Part shown: positions 13,321-19,721 of the stretch, piece by piece | How positions within the stretch are numbered: the first letter of the stretch is position 1 | Layout of the letters: the number at the start of each line of letters is the position of its first letter | NCBI GenBank assembly: GCA_015068055.1 | Contig: SVLG01000031.1 | Span: 1 to 23,322 of the forward strand | Length of the DNA: 23,322 nucleotides | Origin: Oscillospiraceae bacterium | GTDB lineage: Bacteria > Bacillota_A > Clostridia > Oscillospirales > Oscillospiraceae | Direction of reading: 5' to 3' | Made by a program: the position numbers and the translations under genes | Notes under the pieces: generated by a model | Database searches by the model: none | Seen by the model: only the letters and a program-made list of their open reading frames with translations | Told to the model about the DNA's origin: nothing

Positions 13321-14736
13321 TTAAACCTCCTCGTTGGGGATCTCTTTGGCGAGAGCCGAATTGGTGTAGCGCTTGTCGGCGCTGACCTCCCGGATCACTT
13401 CGATCCAGTCGGGGAGGTTAAGCTCCTCGTCCTCGCTCTCCATCTCCACCTCACAGAAGGCCTGACGGCTCCAGAAGGGGAAGATGTCGAGCTCCAGCGT
13501 CCGTTCACCCAGAGCCACACAGCAGCGCTCCTTCTCGATGGGGCGGCGGTCGGAGTCTGCTTCCTTCAGCAGCGCGGCGAAGTCCTCCGCCGTGATCTCC
13601 CGCTCCCGCTCGATGCGCGTCACGTCGCTGAGGCGCTCTTTTTCCGTATAGGTATAGGTCACTTTGTCGCCGTCCCGGCTCTCACGGATGCGGCGGCTCT
13701 CGCCTTTTTCGTCCTTTTTCAGATAGATCTGCCGCAGCTGCAGGCGCTTTTCGCTGTGGGCCGCCAGAAGTTCTTCCGCGGGACGGCGAATGAGAAACTT
13801 TCGCTCGATCTCCAGCGGCTCCGCGCCCTCGTCGATGTAGCGGCAGGCGGCCAGCGCGGCCACGGCGCCGTCCGCCACCGCGGTGGTCAGCTGACGCACT
13901 TCCTTTTTGCGGCAGTCACCGGCCACAAAGAGACCATTTTTGCCCGTGCGGCAGTCCTCCCCGGCCTTCACATAGCCCGCGTCGCTGAGGGGCAGTACGG
14001 CGGCAAAGTCCCCGGTGGCGGGGTCCTGCCCATAGGCGGCAAAGACGGCGGACAGGGAAATATCCTGCGTAAGACCGTTTTCCGTGTCCTCCACGGCGAT
14101 GCCCGTGAGGACGCCGCCTTCGGCATGGAGGGCCGTGATGCGGCAGGGGGTCAGGATCACCACATTCTTCCGCCCTGCAAGCCGGTCCAGAAGCTTCGCC
14201 TCGCCCCGGAAGCTTTTGCGGCGATGGATGAGATACACCTTGCGGCAGATGTCCGAGAGGAGCAGAGCCTCCTGCAGGGCGCTGTCGCCGCCGCCGGCCA
14301 CGGCCACATCCGCCCCGGCGTAGAAGCCGCCGTCGCAGACGGCGCAATAGCTGACGCCGCAGCCCACCAGCTCGTTTTCGCCCTCCAGCTTCAGCTGCCG
14401 GTGCTCCGCGCCCACGGCGAGGATGACCGCCTTGGCCTCATAGCGTTCGCCGTCCTCGGTCTCAGCCTGCCAGCCGCCCTGGATGCGGCGAAGGGCCGTC
14501 ACGGTGCCGATATCGGTATCGACCCCCTGAGAGAGGGCCTGCTCCACCATTTTCTCCGCCAGCTCCGCACCGGAGAGACTGCCTGCACCGGGGTAGTTTT
14601 CCACCCGGGGACTCCAGGCGATCTGGCCGCCGAAACCCGCCTTTTCCACCAGCAGCACGCGCTTGCCGCTGCGTGCCGCATACAGAGCGGCGGTAAGACC
14701 CGCGGGGCCGCCGCCGATGATGAGAATGTCATGCAT
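13321..14736 (-). CDS. Thioredoxin reductase fused to a CYTH/triphosphate-tunnel domain
   Basis: A 471-residue two-domain protein. Residues 1-303 are a complete TrxB-like flavoprotein: FAD motif GGGPAG (8-13), redox pair CAVC (131-134), NADPH motif GGGDSA (148-153) and the second FAD motif GDC (273-275). Four residues later a CYTH domain starts with the signature EIERKF (309-314). It continues with RRIRES, YTYTEKERL, ERERE, ELDIFPFW, CEVEME and ends DKRYTNSALAK, as in bacterial triphosphate tunnel metalloenzymes (tripolyphosphatases). ATG 14736 with GGAGG 9 bases upstream is chosen over longer frames that overlap the MocR gene; the two genes overlap by 8 bases. There is no break or frameshift at the junction. 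Reductase and triphosphatase activity are both plausible; their link is unknown. Confidence 0.9.
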   Translation of the reverse strand: MHDILIIGGGPAGLTAALYAARSGKRVLLVEKAGFGGQIAWSPRVENYPGAGSLSGAELAEKMVEQALSQGVDTDIGTVTALRRIQGGWQAETEDGERYEAKAVILAVGAEHRQLKLEGENELVGCGVSYCAVCDGGFYAGADVAVAGGGDSALQEALLLSDICRKVYLIHRRKSFRGEAKLLDRLAGRKNVVILTPCRITALHAEGGVLTGIAVEDTENGLTQDISLSAVFAAYGQDPATGDFAAVLPLSDAGYVKAGEDCRTGKNGLFVAGDCRKKEVRQLTTAVADGAVAALAACRYIDEGAEPLEIERKFLIRRPAEELLAAHSEKRLQLRQIYLKKDEKGESRRIRESRDGDKVTYTYTEKERLSDVTRIEREREITAEDFAALLKEADSDRRPIEKERCCVALGERTLELDIFPFWSRQAFCEVEMESEDEELNLPDWIEVIREVSADKRYTNSALAKEIPNEEV

Positions 14737-15820
14737 GGTTATTTTCCTCCTCTGCCCGACGTCTGCGCCGCCGGACCCGGTTAATGTGTCGTTCAAAGTC
14801 CCCGCTGCGGATAAACTCCGCCAGAACATATTGTTCAAAGACCGGCACCGTGCAGGAATAAAAGCCCACACGGCTGCGGAATTCCTCCTGCAGCATCTCC
14901 GGCAGCAGCATATAACCGATACGCACCGCCGGGGCGATGGTACGGGAAAAGGTGTTCATATAAATCACCCGATCCCCCCCCTCCAGCGAAAAGAGGGTGT
15001 CCTCGGCCTTGGTGGAGATGGTGAATTCGGAGTCGAAGTCATCCTCCACGATGTAGCCGTCGCGCTCGGCGGCCCAGCGGATATACTCCCGGCGCTTGGA
15101 GGCCGTGGCGGTGATGCCGCTGGGAAAGGAGTGGAAGGGCGTCACATGGAGCACCGTGGCGCCGCTGCGCCGCAGTTCCTCCGTGAGGATGCCGTCTGCC
15201 CCCAGTTTAAGCATATCACATTTTACCCCGTTTGCGGTATAGACAGAGCGAATTTTTTCGTAAGAGGGGTTTTCCAGCGCAAAAATGCGGCTGCGGCCCA
15301 CCGTCTGGACGATGAGGCTGTAAAGATACTCCGCACCGGAGCCGATAACGATCTGCCCCGGCTTCACATGGATGCCCCGGCTCCGGGCCAGATACGCGGC
15401 GATGGCTTCCCGGAGTTCGGCGCAGCCGTTGTTGGGGGACTTTTCCAGCAGGGCCTCTCCCCGCTCGGATATCACCCGGCGCATGGTTTTGGCCCAGACG
15501 GAAAAGGGAAAGTCCACCTGCCCGTGGCGCTGGGGCGGCGGCACGGCGGCACGCTCCACCGGGGGACGGAAGGGCGTATCCTCCCGGTAGACCACGAAGA
15601 AGCCGCTGCGCTCCCGGGCCTCGGCATAGCCCTCCTCGCACAAAAGGGCATAGGCATGCTCCACCGTGATGACGCTCAGCTCCAGTTCCTGAGAAAGGAG
15701 ACGCTTGGAGGGCAGGCGGCTGCCCGTGGGGTAAACCCCGTCCACAATGTCACGGCGCAGTTGGGTATAGAGTTGGAGATAGGCGGGGCTGCCCCCGTTT
15801 TTTGTAATATTGTAGTTCAT
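14729..15820 (-). CDS. MocR-like GntR/aminotransferase-fold regulator, C-terminally short and lacking the PLP lysine
   Basis: A 363-residue protein. A GntR winged helix (about 10-78: YLQLYTQLRRDIVDG, LPSKRLLSQELELSVITVEHAY) precedes a fold-type I aminotransferase domain (about 100-363). PLP-site features are present: NPSYEK (184-189), TPFHSFPSG (227-235) and DDFDSEF (260-266). The Schiff-base lysine expected in the motif TFSKxxAPxxRxGY is Arg293 (TFSRTIAPAVRIGY). MocR proteins usually run to about 450-500 residues; here the C-terminal subdomain of about 100 residues is absent and trxB begins inside the end of the gene. It is divergent from an ECF S component, an arrangement known for PdxR-type vitamin B6 regulators. 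It may have become a PLP-independent regulator. Confidence 0.85.
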   Translation of the reverse strand: MNYNITKNGGSPAYLQLYTQLRRDIVDGVYPTGSRLPSKRLLSQELELSVITVEHAYALLCEEGYAEARERSGFFVVYREDTPFRPPVERAAVPPPQRHGQVDFPFSVWAKTMRRVISERGEALLEKSPNNGCAELREAIAAYLARSRGIHVKPGQIVIGSGAEYLYSLIVQTVGRSRIFALENPSYEKIRSVYTANGVKCDMLKLGADGILTEELRRSGATVLHVTPFHSFPSGITATASKRREYIRWAAERDGYIVEDDFDSEFTISTKAEDTLFSLEGGDRVIYMNTFSRTIAPAVRIGYMLLPEMLQEEFRSRVGFYSCTVPVFEQYVLAEFIRSGDFERHINRVRRRRRRAEEENNHA

Positions 15821-15852
15821 CTGGTCATATAAATATTTCCGCTTCTGATACT

Positions 15853-15880
15853 TTTACTACTACCACATTTGCATTATAGT
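15853..15880 (+). promoter_or_regulatory. Candidate promoter of the ECF S-component gene
   Basis: -35 TTTACT (15853-15858) and -10 TATAGT (15875-15880) with a 16-base spacer. It is weak, as expected for a regulated promoter. The 95-base gap to the divergent MocR-like gene also holds that gene's promoter, which I could not place. Confidence 0.4.
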
Positions 15881-15915
15881 CAGTTCATCCCCACTTGTAA
15901 AGGAGCTGATGCCCT

Positions 15916-16503
15916 GTGAAAATGAAAAATTCCTCTCTGCGTCTGACGCAGGCGGCTATGATCGCGGCTCTGGCCTATATCGGCTTCCAGTTTCTGCGCA
16001 TCGACATCCCCGTGGGCCCGGAGCGCACGGCCTTCCATCTGGGCAACACCTTTGTGGTGCTGGGTGCCCTGATGCTGGGCGGCGGCTGGGGCGGCGCGGC
16101 CGGTGCCGTCGGTCTGACGCTGGCCGACCTTACCAGCGGCTATGTGACCAGCGCCCCCAAGACCTTCCTGCTGAAAATGCTCATCGGTCTGATCGCCGGT
16201 CTCGTCTCCCGGAAGGTTTTCCACATCGAGCAGGAAACCGACCCCAAAAAGCAGTTCCGCATCGCGCTCTGCTCCTCGGCGGCGGCTCTGGCTTTCAACG
16301 TGGTGGCTGACCCCGTGGTGGGCTATTTCTATAAAAAGTACCTTTTCGGCCTCCCCCAGGACTGGGCGGCAGCTCTGGCCAAGGTGGGTTCCCTCACCAC
16401 GGCCGTGAATGCGGCGGCCTCGGTGGCCTGCGTCTGCATCCTCTGGACGGCCCTTTTCCGGGCCCTGCACCGCTCCCAGCTCTTTATCTGGCAGCGGAAG
16501 TGA
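15916..16503 (+). CDS. ECF transporter S component (possible vitamin B6 or HMP type)
   Basis: A 195-residue integral membrane protein with about five to six hydrophobic segments. The segment FHLGNTFVVLGALMLGGGWGG, then GAVGLTLADLTSGYVTSAPKTFLLK, matches the S-component family that includes PdxU and HmpT. Such proteins bind a vitamin and pair with a shared energising module (EcfA, EcfA', EcfT), which is not in this window. The start is GTG 15916, with AGGAG 10 bases upstream; an ATG at 15922 is possible. Vitamin B6 is the favoured ligand because the divergent regulator is MocR-like, but this is inference. Confidence 0.82.
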   Translation: MKMKNSSLRLTQAAMIAALAYIGFQFLRIDIPVGPERTAFHLGNTFVVLGALMLGGGWGGAAGAVGLTLADLTSGYVTSAPKTFLLKMLIGLIAGLVSRKVFHIEQETDPKKQFRIALCSSAAALAFNVVADPVVGYFYKKYLFGLPQDWAAALAKVGSLTTAVNAAASVACVCILWTALFRALHRSQLFIWQRK

Positions 16504-16507
16504 CAAC

Positions 16508-16543
16508 AAAAGCCGACACCCGCTTGGGTGTCGGCTTTTTATT
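16508..16543 (+). terminator. Terminator of the ECF S-component gene
   Basis: AAAAGCCGACACCC (16508-16521) and GGGTGTCGGCTTTT (16526-16539) form a perfect 14-bp stem with loop GCTT and a T-tract. It may also act on the opposite strand for the ABC operon. Confidence 0.9.
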
Positions 16544-16553
16544 GCATATTTCC

Positions 16554-16584
16554 CCTCATCTGTCTGCGCAGCAGACGGATGAGG
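16554..16584. repeat. Strong hairpin at the 3' end of the ABC operon
   Basis: CCTCATCTGTCTGC (16554-16567) pairs with GCAGACGGATGAGG (16571-16584), 13 of 14 plus one wobble, around GCA. It starts 6 bases past the ATPase stop. No U-tract follows on the minus strand. The CCTCATC...GATGAGG form recalls dispersed intergenic repeats of gut Clostridia. Confidence 0.6.
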
Positions 16585-16590
16585 TGAATA

Positions 16591-17127
16591 TCACATCTCC
16601 ACTTTCTCCGCTCCCGGCAGACTGCTCTCATGGCTCACAAAGAGGATGGTCCTCTCTCCTGCCCAGCGGTCAATGGCCGCAATGGCCCGGTCCCGGTTCT
16701 CCTCGTCCAGTCCGGTGAAGGGCTCGTCCAGCAGCAGCACCTCGCTTTCGGCAAGGAGGGCCCTTGCCAGAGCCACCCGCCGCTGCATACCGCCGGAGTA
16801 CTCCGAAACCGGCCGCTGATCCAGCGGCAGTCCCAGCGCCGCGAGGCAGTCGGCCGCCCGCGCTTTGGGTGCCACCAGCCGGATGTTCTCCTCCGCTGTC
16901 AGCCACGGACAGAGTCGGTTTTCCTGAAACACCGCCGCTATGCGCTCTTTGGCCTCGATCTCCCCGGCATCGGGGCGCTCAAGACCCATCAGGAGCCGCA
17001 GCAGCGTGGTCTTGCCGCAGCCGGAGGGGCCGCCGATCTGGTAACGCCCACCGGGGGCAAAGTCCAGAGAGAGATTTTTCAAAACGGCGATGTTGCCATA
17101 GCTCTTGTACACATTCCGTAGCTTCAT
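16591..17127 (-). CDS. ABC transporter ATPase (SsuB/TauB-like, short)
   Basis: A 178-residue ATPase that powers import with the neighbouring permease. Walker A GPSGCGKT (33-40), Q-loop Gln68, signature SGGMQ (111-115), Walker B LLLDEP (131-136) and switch His166 are all present. The protein stops 12 residues after the switch histidine, while nitrate/sulfonate-type ATPases usually have about 240-260 residues, so the C-terminal tail is absent. The ATG at 17127 overlaps the permease stop by 4 bases (ATGA), so translation is coupled. All catalytic motifs remain, so it is probably functional. Confidence 0.92.
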   Translation of the reverse strand: MKLRNVYKSYGNIAVLKNLSLDFAPGGRYQIGGPSGCGKTTLLRLLMGLERPDAGEIEAKERIAAVFQENRLCPWLTAEENIRLVAPKARAADCLAALGLPLDQRPVSEYSGGMQRRVALARALLAESEVLLLDEPFTGLDEENRDRAIAAIDRWAGERTILFVSHESSLPGAEKVEM

Positions 17128-17861
17128 GGCCGCACCGCCCTTTCCATGCCGCGGTTCAAAAGCGCCATAAAGAGCTTTTCCCATGCCACGCTCACCGCCA
17201 CGATGGCCGCCGTCCAGCCGAAAAGGGCGGGAATGTCCAGCGCCAGCTTGGCCTCATACAAGCCCTCGCCCATGCTGTGGCGGGCCACGGAGATGACCTC
17301 TGCCGCCACGCCCGCCTTCCACGCAAGCCCCAGCGCTGCGGCGCAGCCGCTCTTGATCCACGGACCAAGCTGCGGCAGCCAGAGGCAGCGCAGCCGCCGT
17401 CCCCAGGGGACGCGGTACACCGCCGCCAGCTCAAAAAGGGCGCGGTCGGCGCTGCGCACACCCTGCAGCACATTGCCGTAGAGCACCGGCAGGGACATGA
17501 GAAAGGCGATGAGGATGCTGAGCCGTTCCCCGCTGACCCAGAGGAAGGCCAGCAGGATGAAGGAGGCCACGGGCACGGTCTTGCAAAGGGTCATGTACGG
17601 CTGCAGCAGACTCTCCGCCCAGCCCCAGCGGCCCGCGACGCTGCCTAAAATAAGCGCGCAAAGCAGCGAGGTCAGAAACCCCGCTGCTATGTTCAGAAAG
17701 CTGTGACCGAGGGCCAGCCAGAAGCCGCCGCTGACAAGGAGTTCCGCCAGCCGCATTACCACCGCCCAGGGCCGGGGCAGCAGCAGCTCATTCTGGATCA
17801 GCGCCGCCAATCCCGCCCACAGACCCAGAGCCGCCAGCCACGCGACGGTCTTACGCACCAT
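17124..17861 (-). CDS. ABC transporter permease (SsuC/TauC-like)
   Basis: A 245-residue membrane protein with about six hydrophobic helices. The cytoplasmic EAA loop is seen as LFELAAVYRVPWGRRLRCLWLPQLGPWIKSG (given as family features: Glu, Ala-Ala, and the Gly before the next helix). It belongs to the nitrate/sulfonate/taurine importer family. ATG 17861 overlaps the binding-protein stop by 11 bases; upstream in-frame starts would lie deep in that gene. The substrate is not defined by sequence. Confidence 0.9.
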   Translation of the reverse strand: MVRKTVAWLAALGLWAGLAALIQNELLLPRPWAVVMRLAELLVSGGFWLALGHSFLNIAAGFLTSLLCALILGSVAGRWGWAESLLQPYMTLCKTVPVASFILLAFLWVSGERLSILIAFLMSLPVLYGNVLQGVRSADRALFELAAVYRVPWGRRLRCLWLPQLGPWIKSGCAAALGLAWKAGVAAEVISVARHSMGEGLYEAKLALDIPALFGWTAAIVAVSVAWEKLFMALLNRGMERAVRP

Positions 17862-18873
17862 AGTAGAAGTCGTCCCCGGGCAGCTCACCGCCGATGGAGG
17901 CGGGGTTCTGCTCATGGAGGATGGCCAGGAAACCGGAGAGAGCGGTCTTCATCTCCTCACCGGCGATGAAGGTCACGCCGCACTTGGGCAGGGCCTTCTC
18001 GGCCACGGCTGCCGCCGCGATGCCGTGCTTCTCGCAGAGGGCAGCGGCCTCGGCGTAGTTGGCGTTGACCCACTCGGTGCCGGCCTTGTAATCGGCCAGC
18101 AGCTGCGCCATGGCCTCGGGGTTCTGCTCCGCAAACTCACGGCGGACCAGGAGACCGGCGGTGATCATCAGAGAGCCGTTATCCAGCGCAGCCCACTCAT
18201 CGCTGAGGGACACGGCCACATGGGCGCTCTCGCCCAGCTTGCCCAGCGCCGCGGTGACGAAGGGCTGGGGCAGCATGGCCACAGCCTGCTCCTCCGCCGC
18301 CATCAGGGACACCACACCGGCGGGCTCGCTCTGCCACTGGATATCCACGTCCTTATCGGGGTCAAGTCCGGCCTGGGAGAGAAGGTAACGGAGAGTGTAC
18401 TCGGGGGTGGAGCCCTTGCCGGTGGCATAGAGGCTGCGGCCCTTGAGATCGGCCATGGTCTTTACCTGTTCCTCGCCCTTTTCCACAATGTAGAGCACGC
18501 CCAGCGTGTTGACGCAGGCCATCTCCACCTTGCCGCCGCTCTTCTGGTACAGCGTAGCCCCGGCATTCACCGGCAGCGCGGCTGCGTCCAGTTCGCCCTG
18601 CAGGAGCTTCGGCAGCAGCTCGTCGGCCGCACCCGTAATGGTGAAGGCATAGTTCTCATTTTCCATCAGCTGCACAAGACCCATGCCCGTGGGACCGGTC
18701 ATGGCGCCCACACGGATGACAGGGATCTCCGCTTCCTCCACCGGAGCCTCGGTGGGGGCGGGGGCCTCCGTGGCAGCAGGGGCCGCCGGAGCCTCGGTGG
18801 GCTGGGGGGCCGCCTGGCCGCAGCCGGCCAGCAGCAGGACCAGCATCAAAGCAAAGGCAAAATAACGTTTCAT
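17851..18873 (-). CDS. ABC transporter substrate-binding lipoprotein (SsuA/NMT1-like)
   Basis: A 340-residue lipoprotein. The signal peptide ends in the lipobox LLAGC (Cys18), followed by a Pro/Thr/Glu/Ala linker (about 22-46). The mature part starts EIPVIRVGAMTGPTG and has the features of the NMT1/sulfonate type: GELDAAALPVNAG, LKGRSLYATGKGSTPEYTLRYLL, LPQPF. It delivers an unknown small solute to the permease and ATPase encoded downstream. ATG 18873 has GGGAGG 9 bases upstream. The gene is divergent from a Crp/Fnr regulator, and its promoter carries that regulator's probable binding site at -41.5. Candidate substrates (sulfonates, cyanate-like anions, pyrimidine precursors) cannot be told apart. 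Confidence 0.92.
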   Translation of the reverse strand: MKRYFAFALMLVLLLAGCGQAAPQPTEAPAAPAATEAPAPTEAPVEEAEIPVIRVGAMTGPTGMGLVQLMENENYAFTITGAADELLPKLLQGELDAAALPVNAGATLYQKSGGKVEMACVNTLGVLYIVEKGEEQVKTMADLKGRSLYATGKGSTPEYTLRYLLSQAGLDPDKDVDIQWQSEPAGVVSLMAAEEQAVAMLPQPFVTAALGKLGESAHVAVSLSDEWAALDNGSLMITAGLLVRREFAEQNPEAMAQLLADYKAGTEWVNANYAEAAALCEKHGIAAAAVAEKALPKCGVTFIAGEEMKTALSGFLAILHEQNPASIGGELPGDDFYYGA

Positions 18874-18888
18874 CTATGTTTTCCTCCC

Positions 18889-18917
18889 TTGATTTTTTTT
18901 GCTTATTATAGTATGAT
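18889..18917 (+). promoter_or_regulatory. Promoter of the Crp/Fnr regulator gene
   Basis: -35 TTGATT (18889-18894) and -10 TATGAT (18912-18917) with a 17-base spacer; transcription would start near 18924. The palindrome at 18929-18950 then lies at about +6 to +27, a repressing position. Confidence 0.6.
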
Positions 18918-18933
18918 CGGCCCAAAAGTTTTG
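18905..18933 (-). promoter_or_regulatory. Promoter of the ABC transporter operon
   Basis: On the minus strand a perfect -10 TATAAT (18905-18910) lies 17 bases from a poor -35 (CAAAAC, 18928-18933). The weak -35 and the palindrome centred at 18939.5 (about -41.5 from a start near 18898) fit an activator-dependent class II promoter. Confidence 0.65.
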
Positions 18934-18950
18934 TTGCCATGGCAACAAAA
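18929..18950. promoter_or_regulatory. Perfect 22-bp palindrome, probable Crp/Fnr operator
   Basis: TTTTGTTGCCA and its exact complement, joined without a spacer. It lies between the two divergent promoters and ends at the base before the GGAGG of the regulator gene. The symmetry and length fit a Crp/Fnr dimer site. The half-site TTGTTGCC differs from the Crp (TGTGA) and Fnr (TTGAT) half-sites. Confidence 0.75.
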
Positions 18951-18963
18951 GGAGGTTTGTTCT

Positions 18964-19647
18964 ATGGATGTGCTGGCCCATTGCGCCCTTTTCGCCGGAA
19001 TGGACGAGGAAGATCGGACACATCTGTGCCGTTGTCTGGGCACCACAAGACGCAGATGCAAAAAGGGCGAGGCCATTATTCTCCGGGGGGACGAGGTGGA
19101 ATACTGCGCGGTGGTGCTCCGCGGTCAGGTGCAGGCCGAGAGCGTCACCCCCTTGGGGGAGCGGCGGATCGTGGCCGTTCACGGCCCCGGCTCCCTCTTT
19201 GCCGATGTGCTGGCCGTCAGCGCCGACCGGCGCAGCCCGCTGGATGTGCTGGCGGCAGAGGCGGGAACGGAGCTGCTGCTGATCCCCGCAGCCACCCTTT
19301 CCGGCGGCTGCGCCCGCGCCTGCCCCTCCCATGAACGGCTGCGGCGCAACTTTCTGGCCGAGCTTGCGGAAAAGTACTGGCAGCAGCGGAGACGCTGCGG
19401 CTATCTGGAAAAAACCTCCCTCCGCGCCCGGATTGCCGCCCGACTTCTCTACGAGGCCAAGCGGCAGAAAAGCCCCATCTTCTCCCTGGGCTGCGGCCGG
19501 GAGGCTCTGGCCGGAGAGCTGGGAGCCAACCGCAGCGCCCTCTCCCGGGAGATTTCCCGCATGAAGCAGGAGGGACTCATCGACAGCTACCGGGACAGCT
19601 TCCGACTCCTGGACCACGCGGCACTGGAGCGGATTGCTGCGGGCTGA
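18964..19647 (+). CDS. Crp/Fnr-family transcriptional regulator
   Basis: A 227-residue regulator. A cyclic-nucleotide-binding-type beta barrel (about 10-110, with GEAIILRGDEVEYCAVVLRGQVQ) leads to a dimer helix and a C-terminal winged helix (about 150-220: GREALAGELGANRSALSREISRMKQEGLI). Cysteines stand at 7, 22, 24, 32, 48, 116 and 120; three near the N-terminus and two before the dimer helix recall the layout, though not the exact spacing, of Fe-S sensing FNR. The Arg and Glu contacts for cAMP are not evident. ATG 18964 has AAAGGAGG 8 bases upstream. It probably activates the divergent ABC operon and represses itself through the palindrome at 18929-18950. Confidence 0.88.
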   Translation: MDVLAHCALFAGMDEEDRTHLCRCLGTTRRRCKKGEAIILRGDEVEYCAVVLRGQVQAESVTPLGERRIVAVHGPGSLFADVLAVSADRRSPLDVLAAEAGTELLLIPAATLSGGCARACPSHERLRRNFLAELAEKYWQQRRRCGYLEKTSLRARIAARLLYEAKRQKSPIFSLGCGREALAGELGANRSALSREISRMKQEGLIDSYRDSFRLLDHAALERIAAG

Positions 19648-19662
19648 GGCCGTGCCGTCCGG

Positions 19663-19691
19663 TTGCATTTTCCCGCGCCCTCTGCTACAAT
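19663..19691 (+). promoter_or_regulatory. Promoter of the secreted Ig-like protein gene and tadA
   Basis: -35 TTGCAT (19663-19668) and -10 TACAAT (19686-19691) with a 17-base spacer, 30 bases before the ATG at 19722. Confidence 0.7.
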
Positions 19692-19721
19692 GACTCCACC
19701 ACCGATAAGGAGGTTTTTTCT

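Noticed and set aside
17914..18900. Plus-strand frame joined upstream of the Crp/Fnr gene
   Set aside because: The Crp/Fnr frame is open backwards over the lipoprotein gene, but the strong ribosome site and family N-terminus set the start at 18964.
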